DNA of 64,000 nt from Brachypodium distachyon (GCF_000005505.3 NC_016131.3:50267355-50331354); one strand, 5' to 3'. Counted from the first letter of the stretch, positions 1 through 11,058 are shown. The notes: a model not told the origin generated them from the sequence alone. Translations and numbers: made by a program.

Positions 1-625
1 GCCATGTTGGCTTCAAAATGGTGGCTTGATGGCAAAGCAATATTGGCTCCAAAATGGTGCCTTCGTGGCATTTTGGAGCCAAATGAGTCATATTGGCTCC
101 AAAATGCCAACATGTCACCATTTTGAAGCCAAAAGAGCCATATTAGCTCCAAAATAGTGCCATGGTGGCATTTTGGAGCCAAATGGCTCAAAAATGGCAG
201 CAAGACACCTTTTTGGACCTAAATGAGTCATGTTGGTTCCAACAGAGTGCCTTGTGCCATTTTTTGGCCATATTGGCTCCAAAATGTCACTAGGGCACCA
301 TTTTGGAGCCAAAAGAACCATATTAGCGCATTTTGGAGCCAAATGAGCCATGTTGGCTCCAAAATGGAGCCATGGTGGCATAATGGAGCGAAATGGCTCG
401 TTTTGTAGCCAAAATGGTGCCTTGGTGGCATTTTTGTGCCATTTGGCACATTTATGTGACCAAGGCACCATCTTGGTGCCAAATAAGCCATATTCGCTCC
501 AAAATGTTGCCATCGTGCCATTTTAGAGTATTTAGGGGTCATTTGGCTCCAAAATTGTGCCTTGGTGGCATTTTTGGAGCCAAATGAGCCATATTTGCTC
601 AAAAATGAGCCAAATGGCTAAGTTC
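1..625. repeat. Cluster of palindromic GGCTCCAAAATG repeats
   Basis: About a dozen imperfect units of roughly 50-60 bp alternate GGCTCCAAAATGGTGCC with its inverse CATTTTGGAGCC, so each unit is itself an inverted repeat around an AATGAGCCATATT centre. Every ORF here is a by-product of the repeat. It ends at about 625, before unique AT-rich sequence. It may be internal repeat material of the CACTA element ending at 1517 or a separate satellite. The left border lies outside the window. Confidence 0.8.
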
Positions 626-939
626 CGCTTCAAATACTACAATTGTCACTTCAATTCATTTGTTTATATCTAATTATGCTATTTCAACTCCATTTCATAG
701 GTTTCTACTGGTGCAATGGGTGGTGGATGTTGAAGGTGCCCGAGTCACCATCTTGTCGTGCATGAACACTAGCTAGCTTGTAATATGTTGCCACCATGCA
801 TGTGATGAGCACTTGTAATACTTTTGTTGTGAGATATGTGATGTTTTCGGACTTTCATGAGATGTTTATATATATGCTTGTGATGTGAATGCGTCGATGA
901 TTTTGTGTGGATGTATTGCTGTGATGTGGATGAATATAT

Positions 940-1023
940 ATCTGTATATATACATATATATACACACATAGATATACATATATATACATACATACATATA
1001 TATATGTGTGTGTGTGTGTGTGT
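940..1023. repeat. TA/TG-rich microsatellite
   Basis: Runs of ATATAT, ACATAC and a pure TG tract ending at about 1023. It lies inside the CACTA terminal part, just before the GC-rich subterminal repeats. Confidence 0.85.
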
Positions 1024-1659
1024 GCTGTGAAAATATTTCAAATTGCTGCGATAAAAAAAGCAAAAAAAATACCCTATGCCGGCGGCCAAAGGCCTGGCCG
1101 CCGGCAAAGGCTGAGCGTGGGCACGCACCAGATCGTGCCACGTGCCCACCCTTTGCCGGCGGCTTTTCCCCTGGCCACCGGCAAAGGCCCGACATGTGGG
1201 CCCAGCCGTGGCACGCGCGGCCGGCTCGCGGCGTGCCACGTGCCGGCCCTTTGCCGACGGCTTTTTCCCTGGCCGCTGGCAAAGGCCCGACATGTGGGCT
1301 CAGCCGTTAACGGCACCGCATGTCGTGATCTTCTTTTCTTTGCTGGAGGCCGTCGTTTCGGCCGCCGGCAAAGGCTTTGCTGACGGACCCGTGAGAAAGC
1401 CGCCGGCAAAGATTCCTTTGCCGGTGGTCCTCCGTGCCGACGGGCTTTGCCGGCGGCCCCGAAAAAAAGCTGCCGGCAAAAGCTTTGCCGGAGGCAAAGC
1501 CACTTTCTCCCGTAGTGCTATGACAACCCCAAATGTATAGATATTAAGAAACGGAGGGAGCATATTGTGCTGTCATACTGTTGCCCTAAAAATTAATTGT
1601 ACGTAAACAACCGTCCTCGTATACTATCTTATTTGCAAATAGCCTTGCGCACTTAAATG

Positions 1660-2560
1660 ATAAAATCACACCCCGATCAGTGTTACTTAGTGGGGGGAGA
1701 GAGACGTGTAGTTAGAGGAGCAGCGCGCGCGTACATAATTTGCTAGGTATTATTACGAAACAGGAATGACCAATAACTCCAAGATGAACAAACAAATAAA
1801 GTAGCAAAGTTATGGCACTATACCAACCCTCAATTGATGGAATTAACTACCGCTCACTTTCCCTACATAAGATGTGCTAGCTACTCTCTGCCTTAGCAGT
1901 TAGCAGGAAGCACAAACTCCATATCGTTCATTCACATATGAACACATGGGAATGGGTGGAGACGACGACCTAACAGAATATGAGGATGGAAACATAGAAA
2001 TGTGAGACGTCGGAAAAAGAGCACTTGCGCTGCCACTGCGTCCTGGACGAACCAACACCCCGCTGCCCATCGTCGCCTCCATCGATGGGTGGGTGTTCGT
2101 CGCACTCCTCCACTGCCTCCCGGCTAAGGGACTTGTGGAGTGGGTGGCCCATCACACTGATCCACCGCCTCGAGGTTCAGGGCCTCATGTGTCCTTGCTC
2201 GATGGCGCATGCCTACAAGTCCGAGCGGAGTTCCAGGGCATGGCAACATCCGTCAGGGATCGGCACAGAGATCAGCCTCCGCTGGTTGTGAAGGTTAGTG
2301 TTGGGTATGTGCACCAGATCGTAGGAGACATCGGCTTGTGTTTCAAGTTGGATTGGCCGGTAATACGGGTTGCAGCGTTGGGTGCTGATGCCCCCGTCTC
2401 CATCTACGCAAGGAAACCTCCCGGACTCCACCCATTTAGTGTTCGACTAAATGTCCCCCCTCTGGATGTCTACTTTACAAATCTCGATTGGACTGATGCA
2501 TCAAAAGAGCGCAGCTGGGGCTGTCCATTAAGGAGTTACATCGCATGATATCGTAGCAAT
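1660..2560 (+). ncRNA. Candidate 21-PHAS locus 1 (miR2118 site 1995-2016)
   Basis: The 22-nt site at 1995-2016 reads TAGAAATGTGAGACGTCGG then AAA, a left-group variant of the miR2118 target; the predicted cut is 2006|2007. Upstream sequence (AGAGAGACGTGTAGTTAGAG, CCCTCAATTGATGG, CATATCGTTCATTCACA) recurs before the sites at 5796, 9702 and 15108. Downstream sequence is GC-rich and has an open frame of 151 codons (2093-2548) that I do not recognise. The product would be a non-coding precursor cut by a miR2118-programmed Argonaute and made double-stranded by RDR6. Borders are approximate. Confidence 0.6.
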
Positions 2561-2960
2561 GGATATGGTGTGCAGAACCAAGGCTGTGGGAGGAGGCCCT
2601 TGGTCAGTTGGTCTTATTTTTGCTATGATAAGGTGGAAGAGGTTCAGCGTTTCCATGGTCATCCTCTTCTTTCACTTCTTTTAAGCAATAGGCCCTTAGC
2701 GAGGTACCTATCTTGGTTAATTTCATCGCACCAACCTTGTGTTATGACTATGCTTTGAGGGTGTCATCACTTGCAAATAAGTTGAGTTGTTGAGTTGTGA
2801 ATTTTGTGATGTGTGAAATTGAGTATATTCCTTGGTGAAGTGGATTAAAGAACTTTGTTTTTGCGCTAGCTTATGGTTATCCTGTCATCTACCTGACTGG
2901 TTGAGTTTGCTCAGAACGGACCAAAATCGGACGGCAACTATGCAAATACGATCCTGCCAA
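2561..2960. other. Gene-free stretch
   Basis: AT-rich sequence between the first two candidate PHAS loci. I see no coding frame, repeat or site here. Confidence 0.5.
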
Positions 2961-3660
2961 CTTGTTTGAAAAGAAACAATAAATACTACATTATATCTTG
3001 TTTAAAAAGGAACAGTTGCAAAACAGAGAGACCTACCAACCTACCTTACACCGTGCGTAACTACAAATAATGTCGCATATATGCGTACATATTTCCCCAT
3101 CTCCATTTAAGCTCGATGACCTACTAGATGTCGACACCCACCCACTCGTTTTGCTGCTACAAAAATAGCCAAAATAAGAAAACGGACAAACTAATTAAGA
3201 GCCTAAGTCTAAGAGGATGCATGAAAGAATGACAAAATAAAGACTGTCAGAAGGGAATAGGAGACTTGGGGAAAGAGATGGACATTGCTCCGTGCATGGA
3301 GCTATGACGCATGTCCATGCACTGGCAGGACGCTCGCTACATTCGCAGGACCTCAGAAACAGACCTCGGTAGCATACGGCTGCATTGTCGGTAGGATCCT
3401 GAGCCCCATCAAGTCCGCGCGTCCAGTTCAACTTGAGCTGCGCCATTGAGACTCCAGAATCTGACCCGTAGTGATTCTAATTAATCAACTAATGGTGATG
3501 GTTGATGTAAGCGGCCGGTGTGCTCAGGATCACGATTTAAGACCGATTTACTCAAGCGTAGACAATGTTATGCTGTGCTTGTATATTTATATTTTTTTTA
3601 ATCTTCTCCCAGATAATTAAATACCAGCAGTTCGGTACTCAGGTTGCACTGCAACTGCAA
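2960..3660 (+). ncRNA. Candidate 21-PHAS locus 2 (miR2118-like site 3252-3273)
   Basis: The site at 3252-3273 contains GGGAATAGGAGACTTGGGGA. It keeps the 5' GGGAATAGGAGAC half of the motif but has TTGGGG where most copies have ATCNGG, so it is one of the weaker matches. Predicted cut 3263|3264. The context is less conserved than at other loci. Downstream sequence is GC-rich and non-coding up to a solo LTR at 3670. Confidence 0.4.
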
Positions 3661-3669
3661 AACCAAATT

Positions 3670-3958
3670 TGTTGGGTTTGCCCAAAAATCAATCACATGA
3701 AGACGCACACGAGGATCACCAAATTATTTGGCCAAAGTCACTTGTCGTGCCTTGTTTCTTTATTCCTCTTTTAAATCTCACGTTACAAGCTTGATTCAAA
3801 TCAGCCGCATACATATGTATATATATACGCACATAGCTAGCTGAATCAAGTCCTACTCGGACTACAAACCCACGTGTACACAGACACAACTCCTAATCCT
3901 AAACTCAGAGGGACTTGGACTGTTACTAACTCACGGCAAGGAAAGATTATTTCCAACA
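3670..3958 (-). mobile_element. Solo LTR, 289 bp
   Basis: Starts TGTTGGGTTTGCCC and ends TTTCCAACA, bounded by a perfect 5-bp target duplication AAATT (3665-3669 and 3959-3963). Its left part matches the LTR at 38390-38715 (same TGTTGGGTTTGCCCAAA start, then ACATGAAGACGCA and AATTATTTGGCCAA). That element carries a primer-binding site placing it on the minus strand, so this copy is assigned the same orientation. Confidence 0.85.
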
Positions 3959-3963
3959 AAATT

Positions 3964-5288
3964 AAGCTGCCCTTTGGTAGAGGCAGCTTAAAAAGGGGGA
4001 GAAAAAAAATTGTACATGAACCTGCAGGCGGCAATATTCTTTCTTGTGGAATTTCACTAGTGCAATCAAGTGTGCGGATGAATATAACACGGATCAATAT
4101 GTTGCTCTTATGCTCTAGGGAAGGAGGGCTTGTATTTCCAAGGGCTCATTGCCAACACACGACGTGTAGAACCAATGAGGACAATTGTTAAATCTACACA
4201 ACTTGCAGAATGTTAATACTTGAAGATTTAGGGATGACCAACTGACTTGCACACTTGCTCTTGCATAAATGTATGTACTGTCTGAGGTCTGGCATTGTCA
4301 CAACTCGTGGGTGAACAAGACGCACGGCATAAGAACTACTACTGTTTTTAATCACTTTGTGTCTCATATTCTTGCTACTACTGTTTTATAAACATGGGTG
4401 CACCGGATAGATTCTGCAAAGGAGAGGCCGAATCTGTGTGCCAATCGCCCGTGCGGTTCATCCTGACCCAAATATGGGAGCATCATGGAGCCCTCGCAAC
4501 CAGGTTATCAATCTGTGATTTGGGAGATGAATGGCGCAATGTCAGACAGCCGACTGAAAGAAAAACGAATAGCAAATGACGGGTTGTCGTCCAACAGATA
4601 TTCTGGTTGTTTCTATTGTTCCCTTCCCGATGTCTCCTTCTTAATGCTGTATATGTGCTAGCTAGGATATAATGTATGCGATCTTAGCGGTCTTCTCGTC
4701 TCTTTTTTTCTCTTGTGAAATTTTCGTTTGGGTGGGGAGAGAAAGATGGTGAAACCGGTGAATTATGGAGATCTAGAACTACAACGCAAGCGCTAGATCA
4801 TATATAAATACATGTAGGTACTGATATTTCTCAAAAAATACTCTAAAGATGAAAAATCTAACAACCCTTGCGAAAATGATGCAGTCATAAAAGATGTATA
4901 CGCTGATTCGTGAGTGCTGATCGACAATTGTGTTTTAATTTGGACTGGGATGCAAATATGGACACATGTATCACCGGTCCATGTTATTTTTTTTTTGCGG
5001 GTAATCACCGGTCCATGTTATTGCAAACCATGTCACAGTTGTTGTTGATCCGGATTGTGTCTGGCATGGTCAGGCTCCTATGCTGAAGCATGATCAGCAA
5101 AGAAAAATCCATTGCAAAAAAATTTAATGTAAAATCTTTTTCTATTGGCAATGATACGTGGCTAGCGGGATGGTAGGACTTCTTAATTTGGACCATGCCC
5201 TGACCCGCAATCCGTGCCCAGTCAGTAAGGTACGGAATGCGTGGGTTAGTCCCAAATACATAGTTACCTGGTGGTGTGTGTAATTAAT
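3964..5288. other. Intergenic stretch with one possible minus-strand site
   Basis: No convincing coding frame. It holds the possible antisense miR2118 target at 4624-4645. The sequence is AT-rich and not clearly related to the PHAS units on either side. Confidence 0.4.
4624..4645 (-). promoter_or_regulatory. Possible antisense miR2118 target site
   Basis: On the plus strand this reads TTCCCGATGTCTCC then TTCTTAAT. Its complement carries GGAGACATCGGGAA, identical over 14 nt to the core of the plus-strand sites, including the seed-pairing side. The plus-strand text also resembles miR2118 itself, but I found no complementary arm nearby to form a precursor hairpin. A minus-strand target is the simpler reading. 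Confidence 0.35.
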
Positions 5289-5290
5289 TA

Positions 5291-5402
5291 CTCTTTCCGT
5301 TCCATAATTCTTGTCAAAATGTTACATGTATCTAGACATTTTTTAGGAATAGATAAATCCATTTTTGATAAATTTGAGACAAAAATTATGCGACGGAGGA
5401 AG
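5291..5402. mobile_element. Stowaway-like MITE, 112 bp
   Basis: Inverted ends CTCTTTCCGTTCCATAATTC and ATTATGCGACGGAGGAAG, flanked by TA on both sides (5289-5290, 5403-5404). Non-coding Tc1/mariner-derived miniature element. Confidence 0.8.
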
Positions 5403-5409
5403 TACTATA

Positions 5410-6180
5410 TATGGTATTTGCAAACGGCCTTGCATGTGCAGTCGAAATGATAAAACGATTTTATTAAAATCACACCCTGGAGAGAGACGTGTAATTAGAG
5501 ACAAAGAGGGGAGACACCTAATTTTCTAGGTAGGATCACTGGACTGACCAATAACGCAATCAAATAAAGTAGCTGCAAAGTAATGGCATACGCCAAGCCC
5601 TCAATCGATGGAGCTACGGTTCCCTTCTCGAACATAAGAAGTGCGAGCAACTCCCTGCCTTAGCAGGAAGCACAAACTACCTACACATCCATATCGTTCA
5701 TTCACACAGTGAACACTACTTGCAAGGTTTTTTCCTTTGAAATAAATATGGGGGCATGGGAGGAGACGACCTAAAAACATATGAGCGCGAAAACGTAGAA
5801 ATGTGAGGTGTCGGAAAATGAGCACTTGCATTGACTCTGGACGACGCAGCATCTCTCCTGAACTGATTCGTTCAAGTACTGTTGTCGGTTTTAGAGAAAC
5901 GTCTTCTTGCATTCCACTTTGGACAGTGTCAACTCGTTCTCATTTACCGGGAGCAATTGCGTCTACTCCCCATTTGCTTTGACATATCTATGTTCTGAAC
6001 ACCAGGTCATGTAACATGCAAGCGAGCACATTAGATTAGCTTTAGTGCCGGAAATTAACCTTTGTGAACAGCACTGTAGATGACCATTAGTTTAGAAAAT
6101 ATGCATCAGAGAATTATCTCAAGTAAATAATTAATGTTCCGGGACAACCACGACATTTATATGGTAGGTAGGTACGTGCC
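5410..6180 (+). ncRNA. Candidate 21-PHAS locus 3 (miR2118 site 5796-5817)
   Basis: Site 5796-5817 contains TAGAAATGTGAGGTGTCGG followed by AAA; predicted cut 5807|5808. The 400 bp before it repeats the locus 1 leader (GAGAGACGTGTAATTAGAG, CCTCAATCGATGGAGCTACG, CATATCGTTCATTCACACAG), so loci 1, 3, 5 and 6 form one paralogous subfamily. Downstream is non-coding. Confidence 0.65.
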
Positions 6181-6813
6181 TATAAATATGTATACAACTG
6201 ATTTGTCGAGTGCGTTTTCTGTCTGTTTCATGACTTTTGCCGTCTCTCTTTCTATTATAGTATCAAGTTAGCATAAGCAAGGCACATATAAAGAGTTCTA
6301 AATTTAGGTGCAGGCTGGAAAAGTAGCAAACGAACATGCCTGCACTGCACATTAAGACATGTAAATTGAGAATTGGAGACACCGGGAAGGAAAAGAGATT
6401 GGATGATGAATAGCACACATCGCCGTTATGTCAGTTTGGCATCCGGCATCGGGTCTCTCGCAGATGATGACGTTCTGATTGCGAAGCGGAGGAGATTGCA
6501 GTCACTATCTCCATAGGTCTCTCTGCTTGCAGATCGATCGGTCATCTGCTATATAGAAATCTGGTTCTTGTAATAACTGACAAAACTGAAGAAACAAACG
6601 TTGCTCGTATGTGTGTATGCATTGTGATGCAGAGGCGGCATGTTTCTTAGTCGAGGCGTTGTCTTTGACGACATTTTCCATGAACACAAACTCGCACATC
6701 ACTGCATAATCTTCGCGCAAGTATTTACTCCCTCACCTCACACAAGACTGCTTTAATTGCTACCTTTGTCGAGGTTGACAATGACAATTTTGGCAGATAT
6801 ATATAAGATCAAT
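6180..6813 (+). ncRNA. Candidate 21-PHAS locus 4 (miR2118 site 6367-6388)
   Basis: Site 6367-6388 contains GAGAATTGGAGACACCGGGA; predicted cut 6378|6379. Downstream, 6640-6700 carries CGACATTTTCCATGAACACA, a block also found after the sites at 15108 and 24681. The unit continues as TCGAGGTTGACAATGACAATTT and is interrupted by a mini-CACTA at 6814, then by a retroposon at 7128. Confidence 0.65.
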
Positions 6814-7060
6814 CGCTACGTCACGATAGATAACCGGACGCATTCCAAAGTGCGTCAAATTGGCTTTAAAGTGTGTCAAATTCATATTAGTGGTATTTTA
6901 AAAGTGTTGAATATACTCGTGTTGGCAAAAATATTTGACGCACTTTTATTGCCAAAATCTGCGGTTGAAGTGCTAAAGATGCGGTTAAAAACCAAAATTA
7001 ACTACATTTGAGCAAAGTGTGGCTAACATAGTGTGGGCAAACGTCTACCGTGAGGTAGTG
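6814..7060. mobile_element. Miniature CACTA element, 247 bp
   Basis: Left end CGCTACGTCACGATAGA, right end TCTACCGTGAGGTAGTG; these are inverted repeats with one substitution in the CACTA start. Flanks are AAT (6811-6813) and CAT (7061-7063). The paralogous PHAS sequence at about 15745 reads AGATCAATGCAAAAA without the insert, which fixes the insertion point and shows the right copy of the duplication has mutated. Confidence 0.75.
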
Positions 7061-7127
7061 CATGCAAAAATTTTAATGGCCCAACAACCCTTGGACCATG
7101 TATATAAGTACCAACTCATGTAGCATC

Positions 7128-9440
7128 GTTCCGGCATTCAGTCCCCATCAATCACCGCTTTTCCTCTCCCGAACTCTCCGGCAGCCCCTGGTTTTCTTAG
7201 TTGTGCCTGTCGGTCGGCCTGCTCCTCTTCCCCTCTCCTCTGTCGGCGCCGCCGGCCGGAGTGGGAGGGGAAGGGGAGTATGTGCTTTGTATATTTTAGC
7301 TAGTTGCCTCCTCTCCATCCCTTTGGAGGTTGTTCCCCTTGGCCCTAACCTGCTCCGTCCTGCCATGGTGTCCTCCCCGTTGCCTCTGTTGAGCGCGGCC
7401 GGTGAGCGGCACGGCGGTCCGGTCAGGCCAGTGCCTCCTTTCCTCCTCCTCTTCTGTCGTCGCACGGGGCTCTGACACCGGGGGCGTGCCGGCACACCCT
7501 CTTTTAGGTTCGGCAGGAGCGTCGGGGATCGCTCCGGCGATCGCCGGTGTGGCCGATGGCCTACGTAGTCCGCAAAGTAATGTGCTCAGAATGCATGCAA
7601 GCTAATGACACATGCACACACGTTTTACCTAGGTTCGGGCCACCCGGAGGTGTAAAACTCTACGTCCTGCTTGCCTAAGCTCGTATTATCACCAAACCAA
7701 GTGTTTACAGGTTGCCGGGTGGGTTCTCGGGTAGTCTCCCCTTTTGGCTAAGTACTTCTTGCTATTCTCTGTCAATACTAGAGGCTAACTGCGAGCTGAT
7801 CGAACCCTTTGACCGTGGGCGGGGGTCCTCCTTTTATAACCAAGGGGATGTCACAGGTGCCACGGTGCATGGATTACAAATGGCGAGCAGGAAGGTAGGG
7901 CAGCTCCCCCTCGGTGCGCTGGTGGCATGCATGAATGCCAACTCCGCTGCTAGGGGTCTAGAGCCCTACAAGTAGGATTGGACATCCACTGTTTACCTGA
8001 CTAGACAGGTAACTTCCCTCCTGTCGGCTCATTAAATGCGCCGTGCGCTTCACTCCTCGCCCTGGCGGAACTGCGCACTGGGTGCCTGACGCGCGCCCAC
8101 GTGGCGCCGTTGCTCTGCCTGTTCGGCCCCGCCCCGTCGGCGGGAGCCTGCGCCCGGGAACCCCCCTCTCGGCTGACTTCCCGGGAGGCGGCCAGGCGGG
8201 AATATTCCCAGAAGCCCCGCTAGCCCTTCCGGGCTGGTGGCTTGCCGGGCAGCACGTTAACTGCTTTTCGGGATGATGCCTTCCCGGGAGCTCGGTGATG
8301 CGACCCACGCGTCGCGCAACGGTGGTACCCCGGGTGCCACTGGTGCGACATCTTCCCCAATTATCCCATCGATTCATCTCCAGAGATCCTAAAAATCCAA
8401 CTTTTTCCCCTTTCTTGCTGGTGACCCAACTGCTTTCCAGTAGATCTAACGATTTCTTCGTTGGATCTTTGCCTGTGCCGGTCAAGGAGGATTCCGGGGC
8501 GTTGGTTCGGCAGAACCCCTGCTCATGGAGTGCTGGTTTCACGGCGCATGTGTTTGGCGTTGAAAAGTGCAGAGAAATCAAGATGGAGGTGTGGGGGAGA
8601 TTGCAGGTTTGGGGTTCTGTTGACCCCTTGTGCTTCGAGGCCGTCATCTCCTCGGCAAGCTTCTACACGGTGAGCCACCATATTTCTCCTCTCCTGGTGG
8701 TCAGCAGCAGAGAACAGGGTGCTATGAGATATCAGAGCCCGTTGGTGATTAGGAGATCAGGAATCATGAATCCTGATGGTTGCTGCTCGGTGCCTGAGCT
8801 TCATTTTCATTGCTCATTTGATGATTTTAGCTATTCGTGGAAGATTTCTAATCTGAACCTTGTCACGGTTGAAATCAATTTCTTCATGGTTCTTAGATCT
8901 TCATTCCATGAAATACTGCTTGAGCAGCGCTGTGCTTTGAAGCTTGGCTTAAGGGGTGTCAAGAGCTTTAAGTGTGAGTGTATCTTTTGCATTCTGGAAA
9001 CAAGACTAGCTAATGAACATGCTGAAGACGGTGATTCTCGATCATTCGGGTTGATTCGCAGATGGCAGGTGAGAGAGCCATTGTTGCTGATCCCCAGATT
9101 TGATGATCGAGAAAGATTCCTATTGGGCTCGGTGAAGCGCCTTCAAGATCTACAGCCCAATATTCCTAACCTCGTGTGCATTTGCCCGCTCGATTGCTAG
9201 GAGAGTTGCTGGCTCTACTGCTGGCTCGCACTTTCGAGGCATGTTGAAGACTCCAGTTGTGGCTTTGTGTCAGTCTTCTCAACTGACCTGCCATCAGACT
9301 CCAGCTGTAGTCTTTCCCGTCTTAGGCGCGATGTTTCTGTTCTTGTAACCAAGTTGTACAAGAATGCACTTCCATATGCTCTCTTCATGAGAGTAGTGTA
9401 ACCCCTTTGTATTAGTAATATATATCTCTTTCCAAAAAAA
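7128..9440 (+). mobile_element. Non-LTR retroposon with 15-bp target duplication
   Basis: A perfect 15-bp repeat AACTCATGTAGCATC flanks the insert (7113-7127 and 9441-9455) and the right end is a poly-A run, the signature of LINE-machinery retroposition. Without the nested LTR the insert is about 1.4 kb. It has no reverse transcriptase, so it is non-autonomous or 5'-truncated. The open frame at 8295-9200 (301 codons, beginning inside the LTR) is not recognisable to me. The 3' end (GTAACCCCTTTGTATTAG then ATATATATCTC) and a GCTCGGTGAAGCG stretch resemble the element at 60425-61597, suggesting one family. Confidence 0.8.
7455..8350. mobile_element. Solo LTR, 896 bp, nested in the retroposon
   Basis: Starts TGTCGTCGCACGG and ends GGTGCGACA, bounded by a perfect 5-bp duplication TCTTC (7450-7454, 8351-8355). 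It shares long stretches with the solo LTR at 32082-33035, such as TTTTAGGTTCGGCAG, CACCCGGAGGTGTAAAAC and CAACGGTGGTACCCCGGGTG. No internal retroviral region remains, consistent with LTR-LTR recombination. Confidence 0.9.
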
Positions 9441-9455
9441 AACTCATGTAGCATC

Positions 9456-10045
9456 TGATAGAGTCGACAATCACATGCATGTGTGTTTAAATTACTGATG
9501 GGAATCAACATAAATGAATGCCGTGCCAACCTTCTCCTACATAAGAGATGTGCCAGGTACTCTCCGCCTTCTAGGTTATAGCACAAAGCGCAAACTGATC
9601 CATATATATCGCTCATTCGCACATAAACACTATATATGTCTCTTACAGGCCATTTGTTCCCTTTGAAATAAACATGGCAATGGGAGAAGACCTAAGAAAC
9701 ATAGAAATGTGAGACGTCGGAAAAGGAGGATGCAGTGCTTCTCAAGGCTGCCTTTGATCGTGCAGTGCAACAAGAGCATCGTTCGCGTGGAAGCGTTTTC
9801 TAGCGGTGCCGTCACCTGCCAGCGAGGCATCGACCGCTCGCTTCCATCGTGATTCACGCAGCTATTGTGGTCCGATTCGTATCCTTCCTGTAATTCCTGG
9901 TATTCCTTTTTTTTCATCCTTTTCTTGCCATCATTATTTGGATGGGTTCCCATACTAAAATCTGGACCCACCCGTGTACCAAAAGGCAAAAAGCCAGGTG
10001 GTGCGCTTTCAGTTTTTTCAACCCCTACTATTTACTAATGTGATG
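9456..10045 (+). ncRNA. Candidate 21-PHAS locus 5 (miR2118 site 9702-9723)
   Basis: Site 9702-9723 is identical to the locus 1 site (TAGAAATGTGAGACGTCGG then AAA); predicted cut 9713|9714. The leader CCTACATAAGAGATGTGCCA and the block TTTGAAATAAACATGG match loci 1, 3 and 6. The unit starts right after the retroposon target duplication, so the retroposon separates it from locus 4. Confidence 0.65.
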
Positions 10046-10049
10046 GATC

Positions 10050-10695
10050 TATCAGATTTTTTTTGAGAGCAAAGATCTGACTTTATTGATTCAAGACAGA
10101 AAGTACAAAAAGATCGATACACGAACGAACACAAATAACAAAAATACTCAACAAAACTAAAAACTTCATTGTAGACTTTTGAAGCAAACTTCTCTTGATC
10201 CATCCTTCGCATCTTGATGCTTCTTCACATATTCGTTGACAAAATTGCAGATTACCATGCTTGCACAAGCTGACTAATCTCAGAGATTTTGAAAAGCCAA
10301 ACGGTGAGTACCTAAGATCGTTGAACGTATCATGACCGGGGTCATACCCCTTGCAAGACAAGCTATAAAACTGCTTCTCCGCCGATGAATTAACAAGGAA
10401 AAGACCAAAACCCCGAAAAGACGTGTCGTTATAACCACTGACTTCATGGCATAGGTTGCAACGCCTATACCAGGATGATGAAGGAGTTAGGACAACAATC
10501 TTCTAGACGACGGTGTCTCCATCGCCAAGACGCCACCGAGAAGCACAAAAAAACCTAACAAAAGAAGGTAGTAAAACTTGATGCCAAACGTTGATCCGTG
10601 GTTCCCCTCGTCTCTTAAGGCCAGATCGGCCGTGAGAGACGAGGGAAACCGCTGGAGATGAGATCGAAGCTTCTTCAAAGACGGCGGCGGCTAGG
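10050..10695 (-). mobile_element. Probable non-LTR retroposon remnant
   Basis: Read on the minus strand, it runs from GC-rich sequence beginning AAACCCTAGCCGCCGCCGTC at about 10695 through AT-rich sequence to AATAAAGTCAGATCTTTGCTC and an A-run (plus-strand TTTTTTTT at about 10055-10062). That polarity suits a retroposed transcript. I found no clean target duplication, and no open frame is recognisable. Confidence 0.45.
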
Positions 10696-10783
10696 GTTTG
10701 TACATGTGTAATTATAATCTGCTACGATCGTCCCATTTGCCAAATTAACGTACAACGTCCCTTGCCGGGCCTGGGCTTGGCCC

Positions 10784-10989
10784 ATGTCACACCCAAAGCC
10801 TGGATTTCTCTGCCCTTTCCCTTTAATTAACATCCACACGCGCCGGCGCCGCCCCAGCCCTCGTATCCTAGGCCGCTATTCGCCCGACACCGGGATCCCT
10901 CAGCCTCGATCTGCAAAAACGGATTTGGATGCTCAAGCTGAATTAGCTTATGTTCATGAAGCGGCGGCAGAATCATCAACGGCAGATCC
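10784..10989 (+). other. Possible 5' exon of the F-box gene
   Basis: A GC-rich open stretch ends at AACCCGTA followed by the strong donor sequence GTAAGT at 10990. It could be an upstream exon spliced to the acceptor TTGCAG at 11961-11965. The encoded residues match nothing I know, so this is positional inference only. Confidence 0.25.
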
Positions 10990-11058
10990 AAACCCGTAGT
11001 AAGTAGCAGCATCTCGTCCCTTCATATCATATTTTTCTTGCATTCAATATTATAAGAA

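Larger units (their letters stand above)
1..1517. mobile_element. CACTA DNA transposon, right terminal part
   Basis: The right end reads CTCCCGTAGTG at 1507-1517, the inverse of a CACTA terminus. The preceding 450 bp (about 1075-1500) is packed with TTTGCCGGCGGC motifs in both orientations, the subterminal repeats typical of grass CACTA elements. The candidate target duplication on this side is CTA (1518-1520). The left end is off the window, so where the element starts and whether 1-625 belongs to it are unproven. No transposase is visible. Confidence 0.75.

Noticed and set aside
1..625. CRISPR array from regularly spaced palindromic repeats
   Set aside because: Units are divergent, spacing is irregular, spacers repeat, and the genome is a plant's.
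769..1409. Overlapping ORFs on both strands of the CACTA end
   Set aside because: Repetitive TTTGCCGGCGGC sequence is open in several frames; no protein family is visible.
2093..2548. 151-codon ORF as a protein gene
   Set aside because: No recognisable domain, no splice or family evidence, and it lies in the siRNA-producing part of a candidate PHAS locus.
4560..4680. A miR2118 precursor hairpin around 4624
   Set aside because: No complementary arm to TTCCCGATGTCTCC was found in the surrounding 100-150 bases.
8295..9200. 301-codon ORF as an independent gene
   Set aside because: It starts inside the solo LTR and runs into the retroposon, so it is a chimera of two mobile elements.
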